IMG/VR virus record: IMGVR_UViG_3300029449_000008
Coordinates: 1 to 37,252 of that record
Source: a virus
Strand: one strand, 5' to 3'
DNA length: 37,252 bases
Position 1 is the stretch's first letter; every line of letters begins with the position of its first letter. The notes below the pieces were generated by a model. That model saw only the letters and a list, made by a program, of their open reading frames with translations. It was not told where the DNA came from and ran no database searches. The position numbers and the translations under genes are program-made. This document shows, piece by piece, positions 14,566-23,683 of the stretch.

Positions 14566-15987
14566 TTATTGCACCTCCCATGTAGTAATTGTTTTATCTA
14601 TTTCCGTCCAAATTGTAGCCACTCCATCTACTACTGTCCATATACTTGTCGGCAATGGAACAAATACTATTAATTCCGGGTATCCTTCATCACCAATAAC
14701 CCAAACTTCATCAAAGTCCCAATCAATATAAGTTGATTCTAGTCCCATTTCTGCTGTGGTTTTAGGTGTTGTATAATCGTCAGTTTGTCCTGCCGTATCT
14801 GAATTATAAAATGAATTTACAATTGAACTTCCTTCTTCTAAATAATCAGCAAATGCACTTGCAGTCGAATGAACACCATCGCCTTTTGTAACTTCGCCAG
14901 TACAATAACAATCAGTCACAACACTTCCGACATCATAATAATCGGTAGTAACATCGCATATAAATCCACTCGCTGTTCCATAATCATAACCAACAGTTAC
15001 ACTGGCGTCCACATTTCCAGTGCAATAACAATCAGTCACTGTAGTTGCTTCAACTTCGCCACAAAAACCGCCTATTACTTCATCACCTTCGATATTTCCG
15101 GTTGAATAGCATTTTGAAATTGTACAATCGTCCGCCGTCCCTAAAAACCCGCCATTGTAAGCCATAGCGTTCCCAACATCATAATAACCTATCGTAACAT
15201 TGCCTGTGGAATAACATTCAGATATCACTACATCTCTTAATTCGCCTATAAATCCGCCCGAGTAATAATCACATGATACTTCACCAGTAGAGTAACAACC
15301 TGATATATTTCCCTCTGTTATAAATCCTAAAAATCCTCCAATGTCATATTCACCATTTATATTTCCTGTTGCGTAACAATTAACAAAGGTCGAGTCTCCC
15401 CAACCACATAATCCTCCAACATACCATTGGCCCGATACATCGCCCGTAGCATAACTATTTGTTATAGTTGATTCAGTGACGTATCCACACAATCCTCCAG
15501 CTGCACCATATGTAGTTGTTACAGTAGCAGAACTACTACAATCAACCATTTCTGAACCGTCTAAATACTCAACCAAGCCGCCCGATTCCCTATCAACCGT
15601 TGTTACAGTCCCGCTACTTGTACACGTGTCAACTTTGCCAAGATATACATAAGATGCCAATATTCCCGAATAATCATATGCTGATACCGACGCATCTATA
15701 ATGTTGATATTGCATAGTTCACCACCATTAATATACTCAAATAAACCTTGATCGCCCAATGTTGGTGAGTTTATCACAAGATTTGTTATATTGTACCCGC
15801 CACCATCATACTTTCCTGACAATTCCTCTATTGGTGTCCAATTCGAATAATAACTCAAACTTATGTCTTGATTTTGTAAAAAATATGAAGTGGCATCATT
15901 TCTGACTTCGTTTAAATCTAGTGCGTCCTCAACTATGTAGGGGTCTAACTCTGTACCAGTTCCACCACCAAAACTACCATTAGCCAT
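14566..15987 (-). CDS. GLUG-repeat beta-helix adhesin or tail spike
   Basis: The protein has 473 residues. The N-terminus has GGGTGTELDPYIVEDALDLNEVRND, a leader often seen in phage surface proteins. Residues 75-385 hold about ten imperfect repeats of the form GGF-x-G-...-I-x-x-CYSTGNV (GLUG motif), with a conserved Cys in most copies. They would stack as a beta-helix. A short Trp/Thr-rich end (SIWTVVDGVATIWTEIDKT) may be an attachment site. The role is probably host or mucus binding as a fibre. The start overlaps the preceding stop (TAATG). Confidence 0.75.
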   Translation of the reverse strand: MANGSFGGGTGTELDPYIVEDALDLNEVRNDATSYFLQNQDISLSYYSNWTPIEELSGKYDGGGYNITNLVINSPTLGDQGLFEYINGGELCNINIIDASVSAYDYSGILASYVYLGKVDTCTSSGTVTTVDRESGGLVEYLDGSEMVDCSSSATVTTTYGAAGGLCGYVTESTITNSYATGDVSGQWYVGGLCGWGDSTFVNCYATGNINGEYDIGGFLGFITEGNISGCYSTGEVSCDYYSGGFIGELRDVVISECYSTGNVTIGYYDVGNAMAYNGGFLGTADDCTISKCYSTGNIEGDEVIGGFCGEVEATTVTDCYCTGNVDASVTVGYDYGTASGFICDVTTDYYDVGSVVTDCYCTGEVTKGDGVHSTASAFADYLEEGSSIVNSFYNSDTAGQTDDYTTPKTTAEMGLESTYIDWDFDEVWVIGDEGYPELIVFVPLPTSIWTVVDGVATIWTEIDKTITTWEVQ

Positions 15988-16340
15988 TAGACCACTTCCT
16001 CTACTTGTGGTGGTTCCAAACGCATACTTTCTGCTCCATAAGCTTCAACCCACGCATTCTGTTCTTCCAATGATATAGGCCCTTGGTAGTTGCCTGTAGG
16101 AACGCCATTCACTACCTCTGTGCGTGCCATTACTACATAGGTGTATTCTCCTACCTCTACACCGTAAAACTGGACAGACATCTTATATCTGCCATCTCCC
16201 AACAACGAATCACATTTAGCATTGTAATCTTCAGTGGGTACCTTGCACCACACTCGCATATTTGGGATCAGTACACCTAATCCCATAAAAGCCTGTAGTT
16301 GTTCATCTGTTTCAAATATTACATTAGTTTCTACACTCAT
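15987..16340 (-). CDS. Small structural-region protein, unknown
   Basis: This is a 117-residue protein with no recognised family. It contains many aromatic and Val residues in a beta-rich pattern (VQFYGVEVGEYTYVVMARTEVVNG) and a Pro/Glu-rich end. It is placed among fibre genes between the 161-residue putative fibre protein and the GLUG protein. A small tail-fibre accessory or chaperone is possible. Confidence 0.65.
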   Translation of the reverse strand: MSVETNVIFETDEQLQAFMGLGVLIPNMRVWCKVPTEDYNAKCDSLLGDGRYKMSVQFYGVEVGEYTYVVMARTEVVNGVPTGNYQGPISLEEQNAWVEAYGAESMRLEPPQVEEVV

Positions 16341-16351
16341 ATCCTACCCCC

Positions 16352-16837
16352 CTACACCATCTTAGTTAATGCCGTTCCAAATGCTGTTGTTGTTGCTGTA
16401 AATGACGAATCACCTTTTATCTGTATTTCAACTGTGTCACCGTCCGCAAGTTCAATTACATAAACTGCTGTTGCCCCGTAAGGGGAGCCTGCTGTTCTGC
16501 AAGTTATCGACCTCTCAGCAACTACTTCTGTAGTTCCATTTCCATATTCAATTCCTATTGTGACAATATCCCCAACACCTGGCGCCGAAACTTGCGCCGA
16601 CCATAAAAGAAGAAATGTTCTTGTTATTCCGTCACTAGGATGATACGTTAATTTATTGTCGTTCTCTGTGTCGATAAAGAAGCCCTCTATAAACTCATTT
16701 TCAAACGTTCCAAGCAATCTAGTATAAGATGTTGTTACCGCTGTGTCTGCCGATGCTGTAAGCCTTGCCCCGGCTCCGACTTTTGCGGTTCTGTTGTCAA
16801 CTGCCGTCCACGATTTGTTTAATTCCTTAGCCATCAT
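16352..16837 (-). CDS. Putative trimeric fibre-head (jelly-roll-like) protein
   Basis: This is a 161-residue, beta-rich protein. The spacing of its strands (FIEGFFIDTENDN, RTFLLLWSAQV, ATAVYVIELADGDTVEIQIKGD, ...ALTKMV) recalls the C1q/TNF-like heads of phage fibres, but no signature is decisive. Start is ATG-ATG at 16837 after GGAGGTGG, overlapping the stop of the receptor-binding protein gene, so the two are coupled and probably part of one structure. Confidence 0.6.
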   Translation of the reverse strand: MMAKELNKSWTAVDNRTAKVGAGARLTASADTAVTTSYTRLLGTFENEFIEGFFIDTENDNKLTYHPSDGITRTFLLLWSAQVSAPGVGDIVTIGIEYGNGTTEVVAERSITCRTAGSPYGATAVYVIELADGDTVEIQIKGDSSFTATTTAFGTALTKMV

Positions 16838-19011
16838 TCCACCTCCGTAGTGGTTGTTTTAGGTGCGTATGCTATCTCACCCTCTGAATCTACTGCCATA
16901 TCACCTACTGAATCTACTGCTGTTTCAATCAATCCTAGATACTTCTTAATTCTGAATGCTTCATCATCCGTCATTGCTTCATCATAAAACACATACTTTG
17001 TCAAATCTCCATCATCGTTCTTTTGTGCGTAGGCTTGTTGGTACTCAATGTTGTTTATATCATCCACCGCCCTGACTCTGTTAGTCTTAACGTCCACTGT
17101 TCCTTCTGTGAGGATGTCGTTGGTGTCGGCTTGTTGTATGAGTGGGTAGAGTTGTTCTAATCGTATCGGTGATTTTGGGTATTCAACTGTGGATTGCTTT
17201 CTAAAACAACAGCGCGCGCCAACAAACTGATAGGGACTAGCCGACGAAGCATAGAAAAACCAACAAGCGCAGCCCGCTACAGAGCCACTATCCCAATAGC
17301 CACCGAGATGCGCAACACGATTTCCTGTCGCTTGATAATAATAATCTGTCAAGTAAGTTGAACTTGAACCACTTGTTGCGGTTGCAAACAAGCCAAATTC
17401 AGTGTCCAATATGTTTGAAACATATCCATTTGCGTTATGCAATGTTCCTTTGTCAATATATGGACTTATAAAGCTATCTGACACAAAGTCTTGGTTAGTG
17501 GGATTTATCCACAGCTCATTGTCTGCTTGAATGTTTATACCATCAATCCAACTCCATATATTGCCCCAAAAGTTCTCGATGCCTCTGTAAGATATTGACG
17601 TTAATCCATCTGTACCACCTGCGTCACCTGTAGTGTTGCCTAGCGATGAAGTACCACCTGTAAGTTCTGATTCGTTACCTGTTCCAATTGCTTTGTTAAC
17701 TACGCCTTGACCTATTACGGATTGCGAGTTGAATGATTTGTACTCTGATATTAAAAGTTTCTGTATTAAATTTACCGCAGTAACATCTAGCAATCCCCAG
17801 TTAGTACCTCTGTTTTGTGCGAGTATCCTTGAATTTGGTAATGTTAATTGTTGAGTTAATCCACTACAAGGTTTTGCATTAGCTATTGAAGACAATACAT
17901 CTCCTGTTCCTGCTGTAAAGTCTGCTATCTGTTCATCTGCTAGCAAGTAAGCACTTGCTGAGGTATCGTATATTGAACCTTCATAAGCTGATACATACAA
18001 GTGACTTGCATATCCTGTTCCTAAATTGAAAGCAGGGTCAATTTTAAATCCATCATCTGCATACTTTGAAAACTCCCAAGCGAATATTCTATCGCCTGTT
18101 AAATCATCAAAAGTGTACTTGGTGTAGGTGAGTGGTATCTCAACCATTACCTGACCATTTGAACCATCCTCAACAAATCCTGCATCGCCATAGTATGCGT
18201 TTACTATTCCATCATCTGCCACGTTGCATCTTCTCATTTCTGAATAAGGATAAATATTGTCAAAGTCTACTTGGCTGTGGTCAAATCCAGTATATGTCAT
18301 TGTGTCAGTAGCTTGATTCCACTGCACTCCCCACTGTTCAACTGTTGCTATCTGATGCTTCACCCTCCCCACAAATTCAAGTGGATAAGGATTACCCTCA
18401 CTGTCATACCCCTTGCAGTATTGCTTGGAGTAGGTGCCTCCGATTAGTTTTGCGGATATGGGTTGATTAAGCGCGTAAAGGTTGATTGTTTCAGGTTCTT
18501 TGTATATTGAAACTCCATCACTTAGGGTGTAGCCGTATAAATCACAAATTGAGAGTGCCCTGTAGTCATCCACCACTGTATCAGCATCAGACAAATAAAA
18601 TTGTGCTGTGTGTAGTCCGTCTGTGGATACTAGGGATGTTTGGGTTGTGATGTCTACTATTTCTTCAATAACCCACCTATGACCATCAACATCTATATAT
18701 GATATTCCGTTAGTAGGTAGTATAAATTGACCACTTGCATCCGTTGCGGTCGTTACTTCTGTGTCTAGCACTAAATCATAATATACAAGTGTTTCAGATA
18801 GGAAGTCCGCAAACTCTAAGTACGTAGCACCATCCCCAACTATTTTCTTTGTCATGATGGAGGTGCGGTCTGATATGCCCGTGCGGTCCTCGCCTATTAG
18901 TGGTGTTTTAGAGTAGTGTAGCGCGTCTGCGGTGTATGGTGGGTTGCCATTTGAACGGAACCCTGGTGGATTAAACCCATAATGTGGAAATCCTGCATTT
19001 TTCATTCCCAT
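16834..19011 (-). CDS. Receptor-binding tail protein with C-type-lectin-like variable domain
   Basis: The protein has 725 residues. After an N-terminal attachment part (1-160), the region from about 200 has the features of phage proteins with a C-type-lectin/formylglycine-like fold: ENFWGNIWSWIDGINI at 479-494, followed by GGYWDSGSVAGCACWFF and VGARCCFRK at 570-605. The last part is the hallmark of variable regions diversified by a diversity-generating retroelement. The final 120 residues are a separate C-terminal extension. Start is ATG at 19011 after GGAGGTG. Its job is probably receptor recognition. No reverse transcriptase or template repeat is present in the genome. Confidence 0.78.
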   Translation of the reverse strand: MGMKNAGFPHYGFNPPGFRSNGNPPYTADALHYSKTPLIGEDRTGISDRTSIMTKKIVGDGATYLEFADFLSETLVYYDLVLDTEVTTATDASGQFILPTNGISYIDVDGHRWVIEEIVDITTQTSLVSTDGLHTAQFYLSDADTVVDDYRALSICDLYGYTLSDGVSIYKEPETINLYALNQPISAKLIGGTYSKQYCKGYDSEGNPYPLEFVGRVKHQIATVEQWGVQWNQATDTMTYTGFDHSQVDFDNIYPYSEMRRCNVADDGIVNAYYGDAGFVEDGSNGQVMVEIPLTYTKYTFDDLTGDRIFAWEFSKYADDGFKIDPAFNLGTGYASHLYVSAYEGSIYDTSASAYLLADEQIADFTAGTGDVLSSIANAKPCSGLTQQLTLPNSRILAQNRGTNWGLLDVTAVNLIQKLLISEYKSFNSQSVIGQGVVNKAIGTGNESELTGGTSSLGNTTGDAGGTDGLTSISYRGIENFWGNIWSWIDGINIQADNELWINPTNQDFVSDSFISPYIDKGTLHNANGYVSNILDTEFGLFATATSGSSSTYLTDYYYQATGNRVAHLGGYWDSGSVAGCACWFFYASSASPYQFVGARCCFRKQSTVEYPKSPIRLEQLYPLIQQADTNDILTEGTVDVKTNRVRAVDDINNIEYQQAYAQKNDDGDLTKYVFYDEAMTDDEAFRIKKYLGLIETAVDSVGDMAVDSEGEIAYAPKTTTTEVE
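17200..17320 (-). other. DGR-type variable region (VR) candidate
   Basis: This segment encodes residues about 565-604 of the tail protein. Compared with the AT-rich gene around it, it is rich in codons such as GCG, CGC, TCG, TGC and GGC, and poor in Asn codons at positions where template repeats usually have AAC/AAT. It ends with GC-rich GGCGCGCGCTG, like the homology stretch at the end of known VRs. No matching template repeat was found by eye. Confidence 0.55.
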
Positions 19012-19025
19012 TTAAAACACCTCCA

Positions 19026-19178
19026 TTATTGAACATACCAAGTTCCTTCATAGTATACATACCACAAAGCCGTATCAACTTCTAGCAATACATCTCTGTT
19101 TTGTTTTCCTTCAGTTGGTTTGACATCAGTAGACAAACATATATCCCAACTTCTATCATATCCTAAAGTAGTTATCAT
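19026..19178 (-). CDS. 50-residue structural-region protein
   Basis: A short frame starts with ATG at 19178, after GGAG at -9, and encodes MITTLGYDRSWDICLSTDVK, then an acidic stretch and an aromatic end (LWYVYYEGTWYVQ). It begins 1 base after the stop of the upstream gene and ends 14 bases before the tail protein start. Location and aromatic beta-like end suggest a small virion or fibre-assembly protein. Confidence 0.68.
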   Translation of the reverse strand: MITTLGYDRSWDICLSTDVKPTEGKQNRDVLLEVDTALWYVYYEGTWYVQ

Positions 19179-19179
19179 T

Positions 19180-19488
19180 TTATACACTCCTTATTAATTT
19201 TATCATTTCCGAGTTCTTTATTCCCACTTTGTAGGTGAAGCCTTTCTCTTTATATAGCTTAATTAACTCGTTTCTTTTCAGGCTTTCGAGGTTTGGTTCT
19301 GTGGGATTTTCTTCCTTTGGTAATGCAATTGTATCATCATGTTTAAACTTACGCTTCATACGTCTGATTATCTTAGGGTCGGTTACTTCAACTTCTCCAT
19401 TCTTGTCAAATCTGATATGTTTTACTTTTTCATTCGGTCTATTTTTCAAAATTGTTATTAATTGATTAGGTGTACCATAAAACTTCAT
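19180..19488 (-). CDS. Small basic head-region protein with SAP/Rho-N-like C-terminus
   Basis: The protein has 102 residues. The first half is basic (IRFDKNGEVEVTDPKIIRRMKRKFKHD). The second half (LESLKRNELIKLYKEKGFTYKVGIKNSEMIKLIRSV) fits a LEM/SAP/Rho-N-like three-helix motif, common in short phage head-completion proteins. It lies directly downstream of a terminator that follows the decoration gene. Confidence 0.66.
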   Translation of the reverse strand: MKFYGTPNQLITILKNRPNEKVKHIRFDKNGEVEVTDPKIIRRMKRKFKHDDTIALPKEENPTEPNLESLKRNELIKLYKEKGFTYKVGIKNSEMIKLIRSV

Positions 19489-19504
19489 AGCTTCACATCC
19501 TTAC

Positions 19505-19533
19505 AAAGAAAGGGGCTGACTTTCGCCAACCCC
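19505..19533 (-). terminator. Hairpin terminator within the structural operon
   Basis: The minus-strand RNA has a 9-pair stem (GGGGUUGGC with GUCAGCCCC) and a GAAA loop, followed by UUUCUUUG. It lies right after the decoration protein gene. A partial terminator here would give more head protein mRNA than tail mRNA. Confidence 0.75.
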
Positions 19534-19540
19534 TAAAGTC

Positions 19541-19927
19541 TTAGAGTATTTCTATTGCCTTTGCCACAAACGCATGATCCGTAAGTAGTTTTTTGCCTGA
19601 TGCAGGAGTAACGGTTATTGCAAGTTTTCCGTCACTATCCTTATACTTTCCGCCTTCAAGAACTATTGCATCTTTGGTACCTTGTTCTACTGTTCCCGTT
19701 AATGCTGTACCGCCTGCCCAGTAGTCACCTGCCGCTACTGAATAAGTTATAGAACCATTTGCGCCTGATACGTTATCAAGAATAACTACGGTTCTTCCGT
19801 CCGCTGTTTCAGTTGCTAATTCAAACACTTCTGCTGTATCTGCTACTGTAGAAGTGGCTGCTGCATCTGCTACCGCATATCCTGTATTTAATGCTACTAC
19901 TTTAGCACTTGTAATTGTTATAGCCAT
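19541..19927 (-). CDS. Capsid decoration-type protein
   Basis: This is a 128-residue, Ala/Thr/Val-rich, beta-rich protein. It lies immediately downstream of the coat gene with a strong ribosome site (GGAGG). Segments such as TVVILDNVSGANGSITYSVAAGDYW and GKYKDSDGKLAITVTPASGKK are typical of head decoration or head-fibre subunits that coat the capsid. It is followed by a terminator, consistent with high, separate dosage. Confidence 0.7.
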   Translation of the reverse strand: MAITITSAKVVALNTGYAVADAAATSTVADTAEVFELATETADGRTVVILDNVSGANGSITYSVAAGDYWAGGTALTGTVEQGTKDAIVLEGGKYKDSDGKLAITVTPASGKKLLTDHAFVAKAIEIL

Positions 19928-19943
19928 TTAATTTCCCTCCTAA

Positions 19944-20777
19944 TTATATTGCTGATTCAGCATTGTACGTTAGGTTAAGTCTAACCATTTCTTTAGGTTT
20001 AACCACTTTTGCTCCGTATGTTCCAAGACCTCTGACACCTGTATCGAATGAGTTCTCAAGTCTGATATCTTCAGTTTCAGTAATTTGTTGTGCAAACACT
20101 ATCGCATCTGAAGAACATGCGATACATTGCGAATTGTACGTTCCGAGGTCAACTACGTTGTTAGAAACGTAAATCTTGAATCCTAAAGCTTCGGCAAATG
20201 CTACGCCACCCTTGCCAGTTTTAAGACCATCATTTACACTGAATACAATTCCTGCGAGTTCCAGTTTCAATTGTACCCAAGGTGGAATAACAAGGTTCAT
20301 GTCATTCATAGGAACATTGTTCTCTGCTAGATATTGCTTAGCAAGTCCGATGTCGCTAAAGATTGTTGCAGTATCGCATGTTGCATCTGTTACTGTTCCG
20401 GCTTCTGCTCCTGCATAAAGACCGAGAATGTATTCATCAACTGCGTTAGCCATCTTGTATCCAGCTCTAGCTGCTTGCGATCTTCTAAGGTCAACATTTG
20501 CTTGTGCCTTTTCAATGTCTTTTACCTTAAATGCGAAATAATCTTCTTGGTCAATCAGTAGTCCGACTTGTGCGTTCCCAAGTTCGTCATAAGAAACAGA
20601 ACCGGAATAAGTCTTTACGTCTACATCAGAAAGTCCATTAAACCATACAGTGTCACCCTTTTGTTTGATTTCACCTTCATATGCCATGTTACATATCTGT
20701 TTTGCTACCAGGTTGTTTTCAAGTTCTCTTAATACCGTTGCGGCCCATATTTGAGGGACAAATCCTTTTGCGCTCAT
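19944..20777 (-). CDS. Major capsid (coat) protein, P22-coat-like
   Basis: The protein has 277 residues. It starts MSAKGFVPQIWAATVLREL, then GDTVWFNGL, a domain with DYFAFKVKDIEKAQA, the helical spine LRRSQAARAGYKMANAVDEYIL, and ends with a beta-rich segment (GAKVVKPKEMVRLNLTYNAE). This order is that of the P22-coat (Gp5-like) HK97-fold group. It follows the scaffold gene and precedes the decoration gene. Start is ATG at 20777, after AGGAGG. Confidence 0.85.
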   Translation of the reverse strand: MSAKGFVPQIWAATVLRELENNLVAKQICNMAYEGEIKQKGDTVWFNGLSDVDVKTYSGSVSYDELGNAQVGLLIDQEDYFAFKVKDIEKAQANVDLRRSQAARAGYKMANAVDEYILGLYAGAEAGTVTDATCDTATIFSDIGLAKQYLAENNVPMNDMNLVIPPWVQLKLELAGIVFSVNDGLKTGKGGVAFAEALGFKIYVSNNVVDLGTYNSQCIACSSDAIVFAQQITETEDIRLENSFDTGVRGLGTYGAKVVKPKEMVRLNLTYNAESAI

Positions 20778-20786
20778 AGTATCCTC

Positions 20787-21659
20787 CTATTGTTTACGCC
20801 AGTACGCATAAGATTTAATTATCTTGTCGTAGTTCTCTGGCTTTGCAGCTTCCTTGCTGCTCATTGATTTTATTTCATCCATTGTGAAATATTGTTTGCT
20901 TGCTTTCTTGCTTTCGCTCTTCTTAGGCATTGTTTTCTTTCTGCCCTCGGAGATATCTGCCATCATTGATTTTTTACTTGATTGAAGTTTCTTATCCAGG
21001 ATAGCATCAAAGTTTTTTACCTTGTATGCTTCCATTAAGCTTATACCATGCTTGCCTGCATATTCCCTTATCTCAACTGGTAGGTCTTGATAAGACTCGT
21101 AGGCTTCACCATATAAACCATTGATTGACTTAACATCTTTCTCGAAACTTGCAATTTCTTCATCTGTGTTGATTTTAATTGGTTCTATATTCTTTAGGTT
21201 ATTGTATCTTTCATCACCTTTTAGAACCTTCTCCCATGCGTCCGGGTACTTTTCTTTAGCTTCATTTTCTATGTAGGTGATTTCATTATTCACCATAGCT
21301 TGAAGCAATTCTTCCCCACTTTTCACATTGTCAGGATATAGTGTTTTGGCAATAGTGTCAAAGGACTTCAGTTGGTTTTCTAAAGCGGTCTTCTTTTCCA
21401 GTTGCCTTGTATAGTCAAGCCCTTTTTGATATCCCTCGACAAGTTCATCAATATTGTTTATTTTGACTTCTTCATCCATATATTTAACTTTGGACTGCAG
21501 ATCATCAAGAAAACGCCTTGTGTCCTCGTCAAGTTCTTCGCTCTCTACCTCTTCAGTGGTGTTCTCTTCGGTATCAAGTTCGGGACTTTCGACTTCTTCG
21601 GTTTGTTCCTCTGTTGTTTCTTCAACTTGTTCTTCTACTACTTCGTTTACTTCTTCCAT
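20787..21659 (-). CDS. Scaffolding protein
   Basis: The protein has 290 residues from ATG at 21659 (a GTG three codons upstream sits inside the ribosome site region and is not needed). The first 50 residues are almost all Glu, Thr, Val and Ser (EEVNEVVEEQVEETTEEQ). A helical middle and a basic C-terminal end follow (ISEGRKKTMPKKSESKKASK, then a short helical end with YAYWRKQ). An acidic N-terminus with a basic C-terminal coat-binding end, in a gene directly before the coat gene, is the standard scaffold layout. Confidence 0.82.
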   Translation of the reverse strand: MEEVNEVVEEQVEETTEEQTEEVESPELDTEENTTEEVESEELDEDTRRFLDDLQSKVKYMDEEVKINNIDELVEGYQKGLDYTRQLEKKTALENQLKSFDTIAKTLYPDNVKSGEELLQAMVNNEITYIENEAKEKYPDAWEKVLKGDERYNNLKNIEPIKINTDEEIASFEKDVKSINGLYGEAYESYQDLPVEIREYAGKHGISLMEAYKVKNFDAILDKKLQSSKKSMMADISEGRKKTMPKKSESKKASKQYFTMDEIKSMSSKEAAKPENYDKIIKSYAYWRKQ

Positions 21660-21703
21660 TCTATACACTCCTATGGTCGGGATTTATTTTCAAAGCCGTT
21701 AAG

Positions 21704-23437
21704 CTATTGAATCAATGGTTGTTGTGTTTGTTGTTGCATCAACTCTGCTTGTTCTGCGTCAAGTCGTTCAAGTATTGTCTCTTTGGGTGGTATTTTACCC
21801 GTTTCTACGGCTTCTAAATACGATACCCTATCTATTAGACCCCTTTCAAGTAAAAGGTTCGCCATATTGATATAATACTCTCTATCAGTGGGTTTGGCGT
21901 CTATAATGTTGATTCTTACCTCATACTCCGGCATGTATTGCTCCATTATTGTTTCAGTCTCGCCTTCTTCATCTGTGATACTTCTGTCCCACTGTGCCAT
22001 TATATTATGCGGGTTGTATTCCATTTGGTACGGCATAGCACCGTCATTAACAGTGATTTTTCTTTCTATCTTATAAAACTCTCTTATCCTGGATATTATC
22101 AATTCGACAACTTCCCTGTGGAACATTTCAGCTTTCTTTAATATTCCTATGGTTCGGACGTCCGCCCTTGAACCTAACTCTTGTATAGCTTTGTATGGCG
22201 TGCCAGACTTTGCAACTCCTTGTTGTATGCCTGTATAGCCGACTATTTCGTTCGCTATAGCCTTCTTATACTCCTTGTAGTTGACTATTGAAGCTGGTAT
22301 TTGTGGTGGCGTTCTATCTTCTACCCCATCAAGGTTATCGACTTCTAGGATTGCTCCACCTTTATGAGAATTCTCTATCATCATCTTCTTTTGTTGTGCG
22401 TTTATGGACCCAGCTTCATACAGCAATCCACCTAATCCTTGTCTCGAATAGGCTTCTGCTTCTATGCTGTCAACCTTGTTCATCAATATCTGTGGCTGTA
22501 TCATGTTCTTAATTTCGCCAAATCCCCACTGGTTCTGTTCGTCTACGTGGACCACTTTATAAGCGTATGGATACAATCCATCTTCATATATGTAGGGAAT
22601 GTATTCCAACAGCACACCTTCGGAGCATATCGCTAAATGTACACCATTCAAGTTTTTATCCAAGTAATCTTGGTACTTCCTTCTATCGAGTAGATTATCG
22701 GCTTCTTCGAGTCTTTCTTTCCATATATTCTTCCACTCTCCCGGGATCACTTCCGGTTTACCTTTATGGAAATACAGATACAAAGGTGCTTCTTGACTCT
22801 TGTCACCCTTCTTATTGTCTACTTGGATTTGGTCATACTTCTTTGGGTACTTTTCCTTGAACCACTTCAGATTTTTAACTTGCTTTTCTATTACAAATTC
22901 GCATTCTTGGAAATTTTGCTCCAGGTCTGTTATAGCCGGATCGGGGAAGAAATCTTCTTTCGCAATGTAATTAATCTTACACTCTCCTACCCATCTGTCT
23001 TGCCCAACTCCACCAGTCCAATCACCATCCCAGTTTACACCTATTATTAATGGTCCATGCATTAACCCTTGTAGTATCGCACGCTCCCAAATTAATTGAT
23101 AATGGTTTTTGTATAGAATAGAACTAATTCCATATGTGAGCATTTTAGACCTATCATCTAGTTGGTCATAATCTCCGGGTGTATCAGTCAGCATTATAGC
23201 CACTGTATCAGGTGTAGAGGATGTTAGAATGTACTTCTTATACTCTACGGCAGGGAATATTATATTATCGACTGTATTGGCTCTATTAGTCCGTTTCTTT
23301 CCCATGAATGATAGTGTGTTTTGTTCGCCTATGTAGCACTTGCGTTCATCTTCCCACTGTGTAAGTATCATGTTCTTGTTTTGTTGCGACTTCTCAAAGT
23401 GTTCCTTCATATCATTTAAAAACTTATCTTCCTGCAT
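21704..23437 (-). CDS. Portal protein
   Basis: This 577-residue protein has the length and composition of P22/T7-type portals. It carries NTVDNIIFPAVEYKKYILTSS, LQGLMHGPLIIGVNWDGDW and IANEIVGYTGIQQGVAKSG, plus a long helical stretch (TIGILKKAEMFHREVVELIISRIREF). The C-terminus is Gln-rich (EQAELMQQQTQQPLIQ). It forms the ring at one vertex through which DNA enters and leaves. It stands between terminase and scaffold genes, as usual. Start is ATG at 23437 after GGAGGTG. Confidence 0.85.
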   Translation of the reverse strand: MQEDKFLNDMKEHFEKSQQNKNMILTQWEDERKCYIGEQNTLSFMGKKRTNRANTVDNIIFPAVEYKKYILTSSTPDTVAIMLTDTPGDYDQLDDRSKMLTYGISSILYKNHYQLIWERAILQGLMHGPLIIGVNWDGDWTGGVGQDRWVGECKINYIAKEDFFPDPAITDLEQNFQECEFVIEKQVKNLKWFKEKYPKKYDQIQVDNKKGDKSQEAPLYLYFHKGKPEVIPGEWKNIWKERLEEADNLLDRRKYQDYLDKNLNGVHLAICSEGVLLEYIPYIYEDGLYPYAYKVVHVDEQNQWGFGEIKNMIQPQILMNKVDSIEAEAYSRQGLGGLLYEAGSINAQQKKMMIENSHKGGAILEVDNLDGVEDRTPPQIPASIVNYKEYKKAIANEIVGYTGIQQGVAKSGTPYKAIQELGSRADVRTIGILKKAEMFHREVVELIISRIREFYKIERKITVNDGAMPYQMEYNPHNIMAQWDRSITDEEGETETIMEQYMPEYEVRINIIDAKPTDREYYINMANLLLERGLIDRVSYLEAVETGKIPPKETILERLDAEQAELMQQQTQQPLIQ

Positions 23438-23449
23438 GGTTCACCTCCC

Positions 23450-23683
23450 TTAATAGAATGTATCTGTTTTCAATTGGTCAATTTGCAACTTCTGCAGTTC
23501 TATCACTTCTTGCATGTCTTTGTTGCTTTCAATAACACTTGATAGTTCTAACTCTCTTTCGTCAAGCTCTATTTGCCGTTCTAAGAGCTTTTTTCGTCCA
23601 TTCCTATACTGTAGGTATGCAACTATGCTCAACGTCATTGCTGTTTGAAAAAACAATATAGTCAGTATCATTATACTAGTCAA
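23450..23683 (-). CDS. Small membrane-anchored coiled-coil protein
   Basis: This 77-residue protein has one N-terminal membrane segment (IMILTILFFQTAMTLSIVAYL) and then a charged coiled coil. It overlaps the end of the large terminase gene by 8 bases and precedes the portal gene. A membrane protein in this position is unusual. A lysis accessory or superinfection-related role is possible but unproven. Confidence 0.68.
   Translation of the reverse strand: MTSIMILTILFFQTAMTLSIVAYLQYRNGRKKLLERQIELDERELELSSVIESNKDMQEVIELQKLQIDQLKTDTFY

Noticed and set aside
16834-19178. Template repeat and reverse transcriptase next to the variable region
   Set aside because: Neighbouring non-coding stretches are too short, and no protein in the genome has RT motifs (such as YxDD). 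The retroelement is not in this window.
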